This document shows, piece by piece, positions 43,279 to 51,979 of a stretch of 64,000 nucleotides of DNA. Position 1 is the first letter of the stretch. Each line of letters opens with the position of its first letter. Made by a program: the position numbers and the translations under genes. Where the stretch lies: assembly GCA_011525695.1 (NCBI GenBank), contig WYBX01000045.1, positions 62,001 to 126,000 of the forward strand. Direction: 5' to 3'. This DNA is from Verrucomicrobiia bacterium. Its GTDB lineage: Bacteria; Verrucomicrobiota; Verrucomicrobiia; Opitutales; Opitutaceae. A model generated the notes under the pieces. The model was not told where the DNA came from. It saw only the letters and a program-made list of their open reading frames with translations, and ran no database searches.

Positions 43279-45540
43279 TTAGAAGCCGACTCGCCAGCTG
43301 CCGGTCCATTCTCGCTCGGCGCCCAACCGAGCCTGTTTCAGCAGAAAATCGTAATTCAGTGCGTTCCGCACCGCCATGCCCACTTGATGGGTGTACTTAC
43401 CGCGTTTGAACGCCCGGCTGGCGTTGAGGCCCACCAGGCCATAGCCGGGATAATCGAGGAGCTCGCGCTGGTTGTCGCCGTAGGTGGCCGTGAACCCTGC
43501 GACGTAATTCCAGCTTGCTCCCACCGAAATCCCATGAAGCCGTCCCTTGGGAAAAGCATAGCTGGCCGACGCACTCGCCGTGTAAGGCGGAACCCGCGTC
43601 ATCTGCCGTCCGACTTCTTCAGGGATGTCGGGTGACGCAGTCGTGATGGCTTCGGCATAGGCGACCCGTGCCGAGACGGTCAGGGGCGCCAATTTCAAGC
43701 GGGCATCCAATTTGCCACCGGAGAACCGCTCCTCGCCCGACGCGACAAGTTGCGGCTGCGTCTGGTTGGCATCGAAAAGCGGATCATCGTAAAGCGGGTT
43801 GCGTCGTGAGATCGCCTCGTTGAAGAGCAGGAAGCCGGCGGCACTGACATCGAGCGCCTGCTTCAAGAACCGACCCTTCAGCCCTGCCTCGTAGCCGCGC
43901 GTCATTTCGTTGTCCTGCACCCGGCCGGTGCGCGCATCGATGCGCGTCGACGGTTCGAAGGCAGTGCTATGCGTCGCGAACAGGAGCAGCCGGCTGGGCC
44001 TCGCCTGATAATTCACGCCGAAGTGGTAGGTGAGTTGCTCGGTGGCAGTCTCGACCCGCGGCCGGGCTGCGTCCTGGCGCCGATCGGAAATCTCCAGTGC
44101 GATGTAATCCTGCCTCAGCCCGGAGGTGAAAACCCAACGGCCCTGCGCCAAGGCCATCCGTTCGCTCAGCTCGAGCGCGGTATAACGCGCATCCTCCCGC
44201 CGATCGGTGAGAATCCGGCTGTAGCTTTCGCGGTCGAATGCCGGCCGGAAATAGTCTGGGGACTCCGGCCGGAAGAGCCGCACCGTCGCGGGCAGCGCAT
44301 TGCGCAATGCAGTGGCCAGCGCGCGCTCGTCCCGGAGGTAAACGCCCTCGGTATGATTCAGCGCCGCCATCAATTTGTGCTCCCCATGCAGCGCGTGAAA
44401 CCGGCCGGTGATTTCCAGATGCCCCAACGCCGTCCGTTGGGGCTGTTCCAGGTGCCTGGGTTCACGCGTCCCGTCGAACCGTCCGGTCGCGACGTTGTAC
44501 ACGGAAGTCGTGAATCGATCCTGCTCCAGTGTCCGCCACCACGCCTCCAAGCCGGCGCGCAGAGCAACTTTGGGATGCGGTTGAGCATCGAGCAGCACCA
44601 TCGCCGAGGCGGTGCGACGCCGCACTCCTGCCTCCGGACCAAGTGCATTGAACCCGGCGAGGGGAAGATAAGGGCCCAGAATCTTCTGTCCGGTCGCACG
44701 CCGATATTCAGGTATTCCCGGTGCCGCCGTCGCATGCACCTGCTGGTAATCCACCGCCCAGAGTGTGCTCGCGGCCGCACTGTGCTTCCAGGTGAGCGAA
44801 CTCCCCGCCGCGCGGGTCTCCGATGCGGCGTAGTGTTCGGGACCGGTTTTCCGGTTCCATTGCGCCGCGACCCGGTGCCAGGCCTGCTTCGGCTTCGTCA
44901 CCCCCACGACCTCGGCCGCCGCATTCTGGCGCTGGAGCGATGAAAAAGAATAGCTGTACGACTGCCCGGCCCTGGATCGCGGCCGCCCCGTGAGGAAGTC
45001 CTGAATCCCGCCCGGCGCCGCGCGTCCAAGCACCGGCACGAGGGCGCCCTGAATGACGATCGTCCGGCTCGTATTCAACATGTCGAGCGCGCCCATGGTG
45101 ACGAATCCATTCCGCAACAAGGGCGTTGGAAATCCACGCAGGTTCATCCGACTGTCGCCGGTGGCCAGATCCACCGGCGAAGGCGTGGCTATCTGCCGCA
45201 GCTCGCCGACCAGTTCCATGGCCGTTTCATCATCCTCGAACGCCTCCGCAGTCGTCAGATCGTTCGCAAACGGCACATCGCGCAACTGCTGTTCGTACGT
45301 GCCCATGCCGGTCGCATCAAAGGCCGGGTCGTCTTCGCGTGTACCCCGCACCTCCAATGGGCTCAGCTGAATCGCTTCGCCGCTCCCTGATCGTGCCATC
45401 GGAGGCGGGGCCGCGTCCGCCTTCATCCCGGACGCCGCACTGCTGGAGGGTTCAAATCGTACCGCTTCGGCACCCGGCGAATTTCCCCCGATGACGAGCC
45501 ATGGGGCGACAAGGATGACTTGATGGAAGCGGAACCGCAT
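43279..45540 (-). CDS. TonB-dependent outer-membrane receptor, siderophore-receptor-like
   Basis: This 753-aa protein has a signal peptide (MRFRFHQVILVAPWLVIGGNSPGAEA). A TonB-box-like segment (IQLSPLEVRG, about 57-66) is followed by a plug with MNLRGFPTPLLRNGFVTMGALDMLNTSRTIVIQGALVPVLGRAAPGGIQDFLTG. The barrel ends SWRVGF, with terminal Phe. The plug pattern (LRGF...RNG, VLYG-like region) and size resemble siderophore receptors rather than the larger oligosaccharide receptors. It lacks the carboxypeptidase-like domain found in the 22.9-kb receptor. The substrate is not determinable; the YecH-like neighbour weakly favours a metal chelate. It is monocistronic, with receiver genes upstream on the same strand 108 bases away. 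Confidence 0.88.
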   Translation of the reverse strand: MRFRFHQVILVAPWLVIGGNSPGAEAVRFEPSSSAASGMKADAAPPPMARSGSGEAIQLSPLEVRGTREDDPAFDATGMGTYEQQLRDVPFANDLTTAEAFEDDETAMELVGELRQIATPSPVDLATGDSRMNLRGFPTPLLRNGFVTMGALDMLNTSRTIVIQGALVPVLGRAAPGGIQDFLTGRPRSRAGQSYSYSFSSLQRQNAAAEVVGVTKPKQAWHRVAAQWNRKTGPEHYAASETRAAGSSLTWKHSAAASTLWAVDYQQVHATAAPGIPEYRRATGQKILGPYLPLAGFNALGPEAGVRRRTASAMVLLDAQPHPKVALRAGLEAWWRTLEQDRFTTSVYNVATGRFDGTREPRHLEQPQRTALGHLEITGRFHALHGEHKLMAALNHTEGVYLRDERALATALRNALPATVRLFRPESPDYFRPAFDRESYSRILTDRREDARYTALELSERMALAQGRWVFTSGLRQDYIALEISDRRQDAARPRVETATEQLTYHFGVNYQARPSRLLLFATHSTAFEPSTRIDARTGRVQDNEMTRGYEAGLKGRFLKQALDVSAAGFLLFNEAISRRNPLYDDPLFDANQTQPQLVASGEERFSGGKLDARLKLAPLTVSARVAYAEAITTASPDIPEEVGRQMTRVPPYTASASASYAFPKGRLHGISVGASWNYVAGFTATYGDNQRELLDYPGYGLVGLNASRAFKRGKYTHQVGMAVRNALNYDFLLKQARLGAEREWTGSWRVGF

Positions 45541-45648
45541 TAATCAGGCGGTCCATTTCCTGTCGCACTTCCGCAGCTTGGCAACCTTGACTCGCCGGTG
45601 AGTCAATTATTGACCCAAATTTCAGCGCAACCGCCGTCGCGGCGGACT

Positions 45649-46065
45649 TCAGCCCACCGGGGCGCTCACCTGGGCCACGGCCGCCAGGAGTTGCGAGCGG
45701 CCAAACGGTTTCTTCAACACGCCGTCCGCCCCGACTCCCTTTGCGACCCTCAGGCAGGCGTCGGCGGGCATTTGCTTTCCTCCGCCCGAGATGGCGAGAA
45801 TCCGGGTTGCCGGCCGCAGCCGGTTGATGGTCAGGATGGCATCCCATCCATCGCCCTCCGGCATCACGATATCCGTGATCACGAGATCCGTTGGCTCGTC
45901 ACAGACAACGCGGACTACCTCGCGGCCATTCGAGGCATGCCTGACCTGATGTCCCTCTTCCTGCAGCCAGATCGTGACGAGGTCCTGGATCTCGCGGACG
46001 TCATCCGCGACGACCACCCGGAGTGGCCTCTGTGCTGTTTTTGACTTCTTGGTGAGCGCAAGCAT
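45649..46065 (-). CDS. Stand-alone receiver-domain protein (CheY-like), copy 1
   Basis: This 138-aa single receiver has an acidic pair in VVVADDVREIQDLV, the phosphoacceptor in LVITDIVMPEGDGWDAI, a Ser/Thr switch in LAISGGGK, and Lys-Pro in VLKKPFGR. There is no output domain. It is closely similar to the receiver at 46350-46772 (shared DGWDAI, EDAGHQVR/EEGHQVR-x-ASNGRE). Such proteins shuttle phosphate or act by protein contact. An 18-bp palindrome 113 bases upstream is shared with the peptide/kinase operon, suggesting common regulation with the hybrid kinases. Confidence 0.92.
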   Translation of the reverse strand: MLALTKKSKTAQRPLRVVVADDVREIQDLVTIWLQEEGHQVRHASNGREVVRVVCDEPTDLVITDIVMPEGDGWDAILTINRLRPATRILAISGGGKQMPADACLRVAKGVGADGVLKKPFGRSQLLAAVAQVSAPVG

Positions 46066-46177
46066 GGGAAAAATCCACGGTGAGGTGGTTTAAGGAATCC
46101 GTAGCGACATGGGGTCGCTGATTGCCATCGAATTGTGGTGAGCCTGTGGGTTTGTCCGGACGAGCCAATCTGCAAAA

Positions 46178-46195
46178 CTTCCGGAATTCCGGAAG
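46178..46195. promoter_or_regulatory. 18-bp perfect palindrome CTTCCGGAATTCCGGAAG
   Basis: This perfect 18-bp palindrome lies in the 284-bp gap between two paralogous receiver genes, upstream of copy 1. Its core matches the sites at 35073-35092 and 38289-38300. The remainder of the gap shows no gene. Confidence 0.65.
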
Positions 46196-46349
46196 ATCCG
46201 CCGCGGCGCCCGCCGGACCTGTGGGCAAGAACCTTGGCAACCCCGCACCCAATTGGTAATTTGGACGTGCTCGTCAGAACAGGGGTCGCCGCTCCAACAA
46301 GTCGCTCAGCCGGGGATTTCCTGAATCGAGGAAATTTCCGGGTCGACGC

Positions 46350-46772
46350 CTACTGTTTCCGGTCCCGCACTGGAAGAAATACGGCTGCAACAGCCTCCAT
46401 GAAAGCGGCTCGGTTGAAGGGCTTTTGGAGCACCGCGATCGCTCCAGCGGCCCGCGCAGCGCGCAGAACCGCGTTTGGTGGCATCTCCCGGCTCCCGCCC
46501 GACATGGCGATGATTCGCGTGTCCGGCCAGAGCCGATGCACCTCGGCGATGGCGTCCCAGCCGTCGCCGTCCGGCATCAGGATATCCGTGACCAAAAGGT
46601 CAAATACCTCCTCGCGAATGAGCTGCATGATTTCGCGTCCGTTCGAGGCGCGTCTTACCTGATGGCCGGCATCCTCGAGCCAGCAGGCAATCAACTCCTG
46701 CAGGTCCCCGGCGTCATCCGCCACGAGCGCCTTAACGCTGATTTTCCCGGTTTTGCCCGTTTTCTCGGTCAT
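46350..46772 (-). CDS. Stand-alone receiver-domain protein (CheY-like), copy 2
   Basis: At 140 aa from ATG 46772. The receiver reads VKALVADDAGDLQELI, the phosphoacceptor lies in LLVTDILMPDGDGWDAI, the switch in IIAMSGGSREMPP, and the Lys in VLQKPFNRAAF. A frame extension to 46970 upstream gives unlike, Arg-rich sequence and is excluded. It shares extended identity with copy 1, indicating tandem duplication. There is no DNA-binding domain. Likely partners are the cytosolic hybrid kinases 10 kb away, whose own terminal receivers resemble these proteins only generally. Confidence 0.92.
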   Translation of the reverse strand: MTEKTGKTGKISVKALVADDAGDLQELIACWLEDAGHQVRRASNGREIMQLIREEVFDLLVTDILMPDGDGWDAIAEVHRLWPDTRIIAMSGGSREMPPNAVLRAARAAGAIAVLQKPFNRAAFMEAVAAVFLPVRDRKQ

Positions 46773-46970
46773 CGCGCTGATGCGAGCAGTCGCGCCATGC
46801 CGGTGCAACGTCGGCATGGCGTGCAATTGTCGCACGAACGTAAAACGTTGCCGGCGGTGGGAAAAAGTTCCGTCACGGCACCAGTTTGACTCCGCTAATT
46901 CGGCCTCACGCCGGCAGGCGCCAGCCGGCTGCCGTTCCCGGCTGCTCCGCAGGCATTGCCCAGCGGCCAC

Positions 46971-47195
46971 TCAGCCCCGGTGCGCCGCGATTTCCGCCTC
47001 GGTCGCCGGCTCAAAGCTGATCTTGCGTTCGATGATCTCCCGGAGCGCGGTATCCTCGGCGGAGAGCTTTTCGAGGGACTCGACCAGCGCCCGGTTGCCC
47101 CGCTTCAACTGCTTTACCCGCCGAGATACCACATTGATGAGGACGTTCGGATCATCAATGACCTGGAGCGCCGCCTTCACATATTCGTCTCGCAT
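46971..47195 (-). CDS. rpoZ: RNA polymerase omega subunit
   Basis: At 74 aa from ATG 47195. It begins MRDEYVKAALQVIDDPNVLINVVSRRVKQLKRGNRALV, the omega-subunit pattern (NRF/RRV-x2-L-x2-G-x-RPLV-like), followed by a Glu-rich helix (SAEDTALREIIERKISFEP). Omega stabilises beta-prime during RNA polymerase assembly and forms part of the ppGpp site. The length suits the family. A Met at 47225 would add ten residues without similarity. It lies 198 bases upstream of the second receiver gene on the same strand and diverges from the NYN-domain gene. Confidence 0.85.
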   Translation of the reverse strand: MRDEYVKAALQVIDDPNVLINVVSRRVKQLKRGNRALVESLEKLSAEDTALREIIERKISFEPATEAEIAAHRG

Positions 47196-47434
47196 GATTG
47201 GAATCGGCCGTGCCCGGGCTTCCAAACCGGCGGGATGCCCGTTCGTGGCCGTAGCGTAAGCTTGGGCAGGGTTCTAATGATGCGCCGCGAGGAAAACGAT
47301 ACTTGTTTTTTCCTGCCGTCCGACCGCCTCCCTGTTCCGTCGCGTCTTGGATGGAGATATTTCCGATTCGAATGGCAATCCCGTCGGGCGCAAACTCGGC
47401 TCGCCACCTCGGGAACGCATGACACACTCGGGTC

Positions 47435-48166
47435 ATGCCGGAGACCGACACCGATCACCACGTGTTCGTCGATTTCGAGAATGTGCCGACCGTGAACCTG
47501 GAACTCGTGGCCACCCTGCCCGTCGCCGTGACCCTGCTCATTGGTGAGAAGCAGAAGAAGATGGACCTCGCGTTTGTCCGCCAGATTCACCGGCACGCGG
47601 CCAAGGTGGACCTGATTGAAGTTGGCGCTTCCGGCCGTAACGCGCTCGACCTCGTGCTGGCCTGCCACCTCGGCAAGGCGGTGGTCCGACACCCCGAACG
47701 CCGGTATTACATCGTTTCGCGGGACAAGGATTTCAACCCCCTCGTTGCCCATCTTCGCGCGGACCATATCGACGTCAGCCGACACGACTCGTTCGATGCA
47801 CTGCCGTTCTTCGGGCGACGGACCGGCAAAACGGCGCCCGCATCGCGCGGGAGCACCCCGTCCCGCCGCGCTGCCCGAGACGAAACCCTACCTACGGTCA
47901 GAAGACCTGACGTCGTGCCATCGGTGCCGGTGGCGGTCGACCCGGTAGCGCCAAACCCGGAGGCGCCCGAACGCCTGGCCAAACTTATCGATCGCCTGCA
48001 GCGGCAGACCAAGGCCCGGCCGGTCCGCCGGAAGACGCTGCTGTCGCACATCAAGGCGTTCTACGGCAATGCACTCGCGCCCGATGAAGTTGCCGGAGTC
48101 GTCGAGACGCTGATCGGTCGCGGACTCATCGCGATTGATGACCGCGACCGGGTCACCTATCCCTGA
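47435..48166 (+). CDS. PIN/NYN-like nuclease-fold protein with C-terminal helical domain
   Basis: This 243-aa protein has an N-terminal NYN/PIN-type core (about 10-125): HVFVDFENVPTVNLELV supplies the first acidic residue, ASGRNALDLVLACHLG the second, and YYIVSRDKDFNPLVAHL the third. Together these are the metal-ligand pattern of NYN RNases. A low-complexity linker (about 130-175, Pro/Arg-rich) leads to a C-terminal helical module (LIDRLQRQTKARPVRRKTLLSHIKAFYGNALAPDEVAGVVETLIGRGLIAI) resembling a winged or OST-HTH-like RNA-binding domain. It is probably an RNase acting on structured RNA. No partner gene defines a target. Confidence 0.82.
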   Translation: MPETDTDHHVFVDFENVPTVNLELVATLPVAVTLLIGEKQKKMDLAFVRQIHRHAAKVDLIEVGASGRNALDLVLACHLGKAVVRHPERRYYIVSRDKDFNPLVAHLRADHIDVSRHDSFDALPFFGRRTGKTAPASRGSTPSRRAARDETLPTVRRPDVVPSVPVAVDPVAPNPEAPERLAKLIDRLQRQTKARPVRRKTLLSHIKAFYGNALAPDEVAGVVETLIGRGLIAIDDRDRVTYP

Positions 48167-48243
48167 ACCGGATCGTGGCCCATTGGGCTCCCCCCATCGC
48201 GCCTCCCCTTCCCCCCAAAGACCAATCCCAACATCGATACACC

Positions 48244-49506
48244 ATGCCGCTCACCCGCCGTCGTTTCATTGCCCAGACGATCGCCGCTTCGGCCGCCGCC
48301 GCCGGTGTCCGCGCCGCCGCCAGTTCCTCTGTGGCACGACAGTTTCCCGCCACCACCAACGAAGCGCTGGCCGCCGCTGCCGCGCGTCCCGTCCTTACCG
48401 TGAAGGAACTCATCCGTGAGCCGGTCATCATCGAGTCGATCGATCTGCTCGCCATCGGCCGCCAGCACTTCGTCCGCGTCCGGGCCAAAGGCGGCGCCGA
48501 GGGGCTTTCGCTCGACAACGGCCGGATGCAGGTGCTGCATCCCATCCTGACGCGGCTGATCGCACCGTATCTGATCGGGAAGGACGCCCGCGACCTCGAG
48601 GAGCACCAGTTCGAAATCTATCGCCAGGGCAGCAACTACAAGTTGCAGGGGCTCGCCTTCTGGAGTCCGTTCGCGCTGGTGGAGTTCGCCGTGCTGGATC
48701 TCCTCGGCCGCGTTGCCGGGCGCTCCATCCATCAGCTGCTCGGGTCGCAGGTTCGCTCCCGCGTGCCATTCTACATCGCGAGCGGCCGGCGCGACACCAC
48801 GCCGGAACAGGAAATCGAGCACCTGCAGTCGCTGATTGCCGAGACCGGCGCCAAGGCGGTGAAGTACCGCCTCGGCGGCCGGATGAGCCGCAACCGGGAC
48901 GCATTGCCCAACCGCACCGAACGGCTCATTCCGCTCACCCGCAAGGTGCTGGGTGATGGCATTGCCATCCATGGCGACGCCAACAGCTCGTATGACGCGA
49001 AGGAAGCCATCCGGATTGGACGGATGCTCGAGGAAATCCAGGCGGTGTATTTCGAGGAGCCATGCCCATTCGATGATTTCATCGCCACCAAGCAGGTCAC
49101 GGATGCGCTCACCCTTCCGGTCTCGCTGGGCGAGCAGGAATCGAGCGAGGCACGCTTTCGTGAGCAGATCCTGACGCAGGTCGCCGACATCGTGCAGCCG
49201 GACATCTTCTATTACGGCGGCCTGATTCGATCCCTCCGCGTCGCCCGGATGGCCGCGTTGCGCAACATGTCAACCATTGCGCACATTTCGGGCGGGTTTG
49301 GGTTCGTGTACATGCTCCACTTCGCGGCGGTGGTCCCGGATATCGGTGGCTGGCAGGAATACAAGGAAGGCGTAAAGACCTTCGGCCAGTGGTTCGATCC
49401 CGCCCTGAAGATCATCGACGGCGAACTCACCGTGCCGATGGGGCCTGGCGTCGGCATTGCGGATCCAAAGTCGGTCCTGAAGGACGCGAAGCTGGTGAGG
49501 ATGTGA
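48244..49506 (+). CDS. Tat-exported enolase-superfamily (mandelate racemase-like) protein
   Basis: At 420 aa from ATG 48244, it opens with a twin-arginine signal (LTRRRFIAQTIAASAAAAG). Superfamily residues are visible: K-x-R in AVKYRLGG, metal ligands in IAIHGDANSSYD, VYFEEPCPF and VSLGEQESS, and a His in TIAHISGGFG. These suit racemase or dehydratase chemistry on hydroxy acids. It is clearly distinct from the family member at 19085-20335 (KYR versus KHS). It stands alone between an NYN protein and a convergent oxidoreductase. The longer frame from 48175 would precede the Tat motif and is rejected. Confidence 0.87.
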   Translation: MPLTRRRFIAQTIAASAAAAGVRAAASSSVARQFPATTNEALAAAAARPVLTVKELIREPVIIESIDLLAIGRQHFVRVRAKGGAEGLSLDNGRMQVLHPILTRLIAPYLIGKDARDLEEHQFEIYRQGSNYKLQGLAFWSPFALVEFAVLDLLGRVAGRSIHQLLGSQVRSRVPFYIASGRRDTTPEQEIEHLQSLIAETGAKAVKYRLGGRMSRNRDALPNRTERLIPLTRKVLGDGIAIHGDANSSYDAKEAIRIGRMLEEIQAVYFEEPCPFDDFIATKQVTDALTLPVSLGEQESSEARFREQILTQVADIVQPDIFYYGGLIRSLRVARMAALRNMSTIAHISGGFGFVYMLHFAAVVPDIGGWQEYKEGVKTFGQWFDPALKIIDGELTVPMGPGVGIADPKSVLKDAKLVRM

Positions 49507-49691
49507 TCCGCCGGGCGATCCGGCCTGCAGCTTGCCCAGCAGTGCACAGTCGCACTGCGTCGCGGATCCGGTCCATGGGCGCCTCATTGCCGGCATGCAG
49601 CGCGAAATCAGCAGCCCGTCGAGCGGGGACTTGAATCGCAAGCAATTGTCGCCGCGAAGCCCACGCTCCCGTCTGCAAGTCCGACGGGCTG

Positions 49692-51128
49692 CTACGGCCA
49701 CCGGTTCATCACCGATTGCGCCGCATGATACCCACACATTCCGTGAACCCCGCCGCCCGGAGGGGTCGCGCTCGAGCAAATGAAGATGCGCGGATTCGGC
49801 GTGGTGTAGGGATCGAGCCGGGGTGTCGGCCTGAATAGAAACTGCCGCAGATCGTTCCGCCCCCCTCCGATGTCGCCTCCGATCATGGCGGCGTTGTGTC
49901 CCTCGAGCCGGATGGGGCTGATGCTGTGGCGCGCAAGGATCTGATCGCGAAATCCCGGGGCGAAACGCTCGACTTGCGCTTCAATCCGAAAGGTCATGTC
50001 TTCCTTCGATCCGTTGGGCACATGGCAATACGCCCAGCCGGTCTGCCGGCCAGCCGGACTGCGCGAGGTATCGAACACCGACTGCTGGGCGACCAGCACA
50101 AACGGCGTCTCGGACGTCCGGCCGGACATCACCTGATGCTCGGCGTGTGCGACCTCCGCAAATGTGCCACCGACGTGGACCACCATTGCGCCGGCACATT
50201 CCGGGTTGCGCCACGGGATCGGGCCATCGAGCGCCCAATCCACCTTGAAGACTCCTGGTCCATGGCGATAGCTCTGCAAGCGCGACCGGTAGCCGGATGG
50301 CAGTGCATCGCCACAAATCGCCGCCACCTGACGCGGGCTTAGATCGAAAAGTACCGCGGTCGTCTCCGGCAAATCCTGCCACGCTGAGATGCGCCGGCCG
50401 GTTTGAATCGTGCCACCGTGGTGCGCGAGCGCCTGTTCCAAAGCGCGAATGAGCTGTCCTGAGCCGCCGCGAACGCATGGCCAGTCGACCACGTGACCGG
50501 CCAGCGCCAGCACCATCCCGAATGCGGCCGTGCCCGCTCGATCCAGTCCGTGACCGGAATGCGCCGCGCAACCTCCAAACAGCGCCTGTGCCGATGCACC
50601 GCGAAAACAGCCCTGCACCACGTGCTCGCACGAGCGGAGCGCGAAACGACCGAAGCGAGCCCGACGCAACAGCGAAACACCTCCACGACGCCAGGCCGGC
50701 CCGAGCAACGAACGCAGGAATGCCGGATCCGAAAAAGGCTCGAGGAGTGCCCTCCAAGCCGGGCCGTCGCCATCGAGCGAATGCGCTGTTGCCTCAACCG
50801 ACCGCCTCAGCACCGCCACCTCGCCATCGGGAAGAGGATGGGCGAGCGGCACACTGGCGCGCACCCAGCTGAGCCCGAATCTCTCCAATCCAAGATCCGC
50901 AAAGGCCGGCGACAGCGCGGCCGTGGGATGCACCGCAGCACAAATGTCGTGCAGAAAACCCGGTAGCGTTAGCTCCTCAGTCCGGCATCCGCCGCCGGAT
51001 GCACTTGCGGCCTCGAGAACCTGCACCGACCAGCCTGCCCGTGCGAGCAATACGGCCGCCGTGAGGCCGTTCGGCCCGCTGCCAACGATCACCGCATCGC
51101 GGCGGGAGCCATGTTGGAGGCGGGGCAT
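49692..51128 (-). CDS. Phytoene-desaturase-like FAD/NAD(P)-dependent oxidoreductase
   Basis: At 478 aa from ATG 51128 (AGAGG nine bases upstream). The N-terminal Rossmann dinucleotide fold is DAVIVGSGPNGLTAAVLLARAGWSVQVLEA, followed by GGGCRTEELTLPGFLHDICAAVHP as in CrtI-like enzymes. The C-terminal FAD segment contains PRIFICSSATPPGGGVHGMCGYHAAQSVM. The middle region holds a GGSGQLIRALEQAL motif. Members desaturate, isomerise or saturate isoprenoids, or act on retinol-like compounds; the substrate here is unknown, and no other carotenoid gene is in the window. An upstream Met (51137) is too close to the ribosome site. The neighbouring outer-membrane gene is on the same strand. Confidence 0.87.
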   Translation of the reverse strand: MPRLQHGSRRDAVIVGSGPNGLTAAVLLARAGWSVQVLEAASASGGGCRTEELTLPGFLHDICAAVHPTAALSPAFADLGLERFGLSWVRASVPLAHPLPDGEVAVLRRSVEATAHSLDGDGPAWRALLEPFSDPAFLRSLLGPAWRRGGVSLLRRARFGRFALRSCEHVVQGCFRGASAQALFGGCAAHSGHGLDRAGTAAFGMVLALAGHVVDWPCVRGGSGQLIRALEQALAHHGGTIQTGRRISAWQDLPETTAVLFDLSPRQVAAICGDALPSGYRSRLQSYRHGPGVFKVDWALDGPIPWRNPECAGAMVVHVGGTFAEVAHAEHQVMSGRTSETPFVLVAQQSVFDTSRSPAGRQTGWAYCHVPNGSKEDMTFRIEAQVERFAPGFRDQILARHSISPIRLEGHNAAMIGGDIGGGRNDLRQFLFRPTPRLDPYTTPNPRIFICSSATPPGGGVHGMCGYHAAQSVMNRWP

Positions 51129-51246
51129 GGTATTCATCCTCTGCGTCCGCGCTCGATTTGCAATCTGCCCGCGCACCGTCGCCGCGGCTGACCGCCGCCA
51201 GGTACAAGAATCCCCGCCCAAGAAACCGCGAAACAAAGCGCGGAGG

Positions 51247-51897
51247 TCAGAGCCGGATTTTCAGCGCCAGTTGCAGGCCGTGGGTCTTGAACCCGTCGAA
51301 GTGGGTTCGCGGCCCGGGATCATCCGTATACCCCGCCGATCCGCCGAAGATCCTGGTGTCGTAATCGAGGCCGCCTGTCTGCAGGTAGCGGTAACCCAGA
51401 TCCAGCGAGACGATTCGGCCGAGCGCCAGGGTGAAGCCGGCCAATCCCCCGTAGGCGCCGACCCATTCCCGTGCGAACCCGGCATAGGCCTGTCCCGAAA
51501 GACTGGTGGCCACATGCCCGCTGATCCTGCTTTTTCCACCCCAGGCGCCAAGGTAGGGCCTAATCCGGTCTGTGCTGTGCCCAAAAAAGTAGCGGTAGCT
51601 TGCGAGCAGCGACACGGCGTCGCCATCGCCTACCCGGCCTGGATTGCCAAGCCCCCCACCCGGGTCCTCCATCGACCATGGTGATCGGGACCAGACCAAA
51701 TCCGCTTCCTGGGAAAGCGTCGGACCCCAGGTCAATCCCAGTGCGACGCTCGAGCCCGAACCGCCGTCGATTCCACTCCCCTGATGCTCCACCTGAGTGG
51801 TTGCCGGACTGAGAAAAAGCCCGGCGCCCACGGCCCGGCCGGCGCCAGGCCAGCAAAGGATCAGGAAGGCGAAGCAGAGCGGACCCGACAATCTCAT
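51247..51897 (-). CDS. Outer-membrane beta-barrel protein (OmpW/porin-like)
   Basis: At 216 aa from ATG 51897, with a signal peptide (LSGPLCFAFLILCWPGAGRA). The mature protein alternates aromatic and hydrophobic strands typical of eight-stranded barrels: SVALGLTWGPTLSQEADLVWSR, AVSLLASYRYFFG, IRPYLGAWGGK, VGAYGGLAGFTLALG, VSLDLGYRYLQTGG and THGLQLALKIRL. The C-terminal residue is Leu, where many barrels have Phe. No enzymatic motif is seen. It diverges from rhomboid across about 80 bp and lies 118 bp upstream of the desaturase-like gene on the same strand. Confidence 0.78.
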   Translation of the reverse strand: MRLSGPLCFAFLILCWPGAGRAVGAGLFLSPATTQVEHQGSGIDGGSGSSVALGLTWGPTLSQEADLVWSRSPWSMEDPGGGLGNPGRVGDGDAVSLLASYRYFFGHSTDRIRPYLGAWGGKSRISGHVATSLSGQAYAGFAREWVGAYGGLAGFTLALGRIVSLDLGYRYLQTGGLDYDTRIFGGSAGYTDDPGPRTHFDGFKTHGLQLALKIRL

Positions 51898-51979
51898 CTG
51901 GCGAAGTACGCATGCCCGCGGGCGCTCGTCAGCGAAAAAGAGGAATCCCTCCACGGTGGAATTATCCGGCAGAGCGACT

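Noticed and set aside
42842..43309. Long N-terminal extension of the LuxR-type regulator
   Set aside because: It runs antisense through yecH and has no similarity to receiver proteins; a standard-length start exists at 42841.
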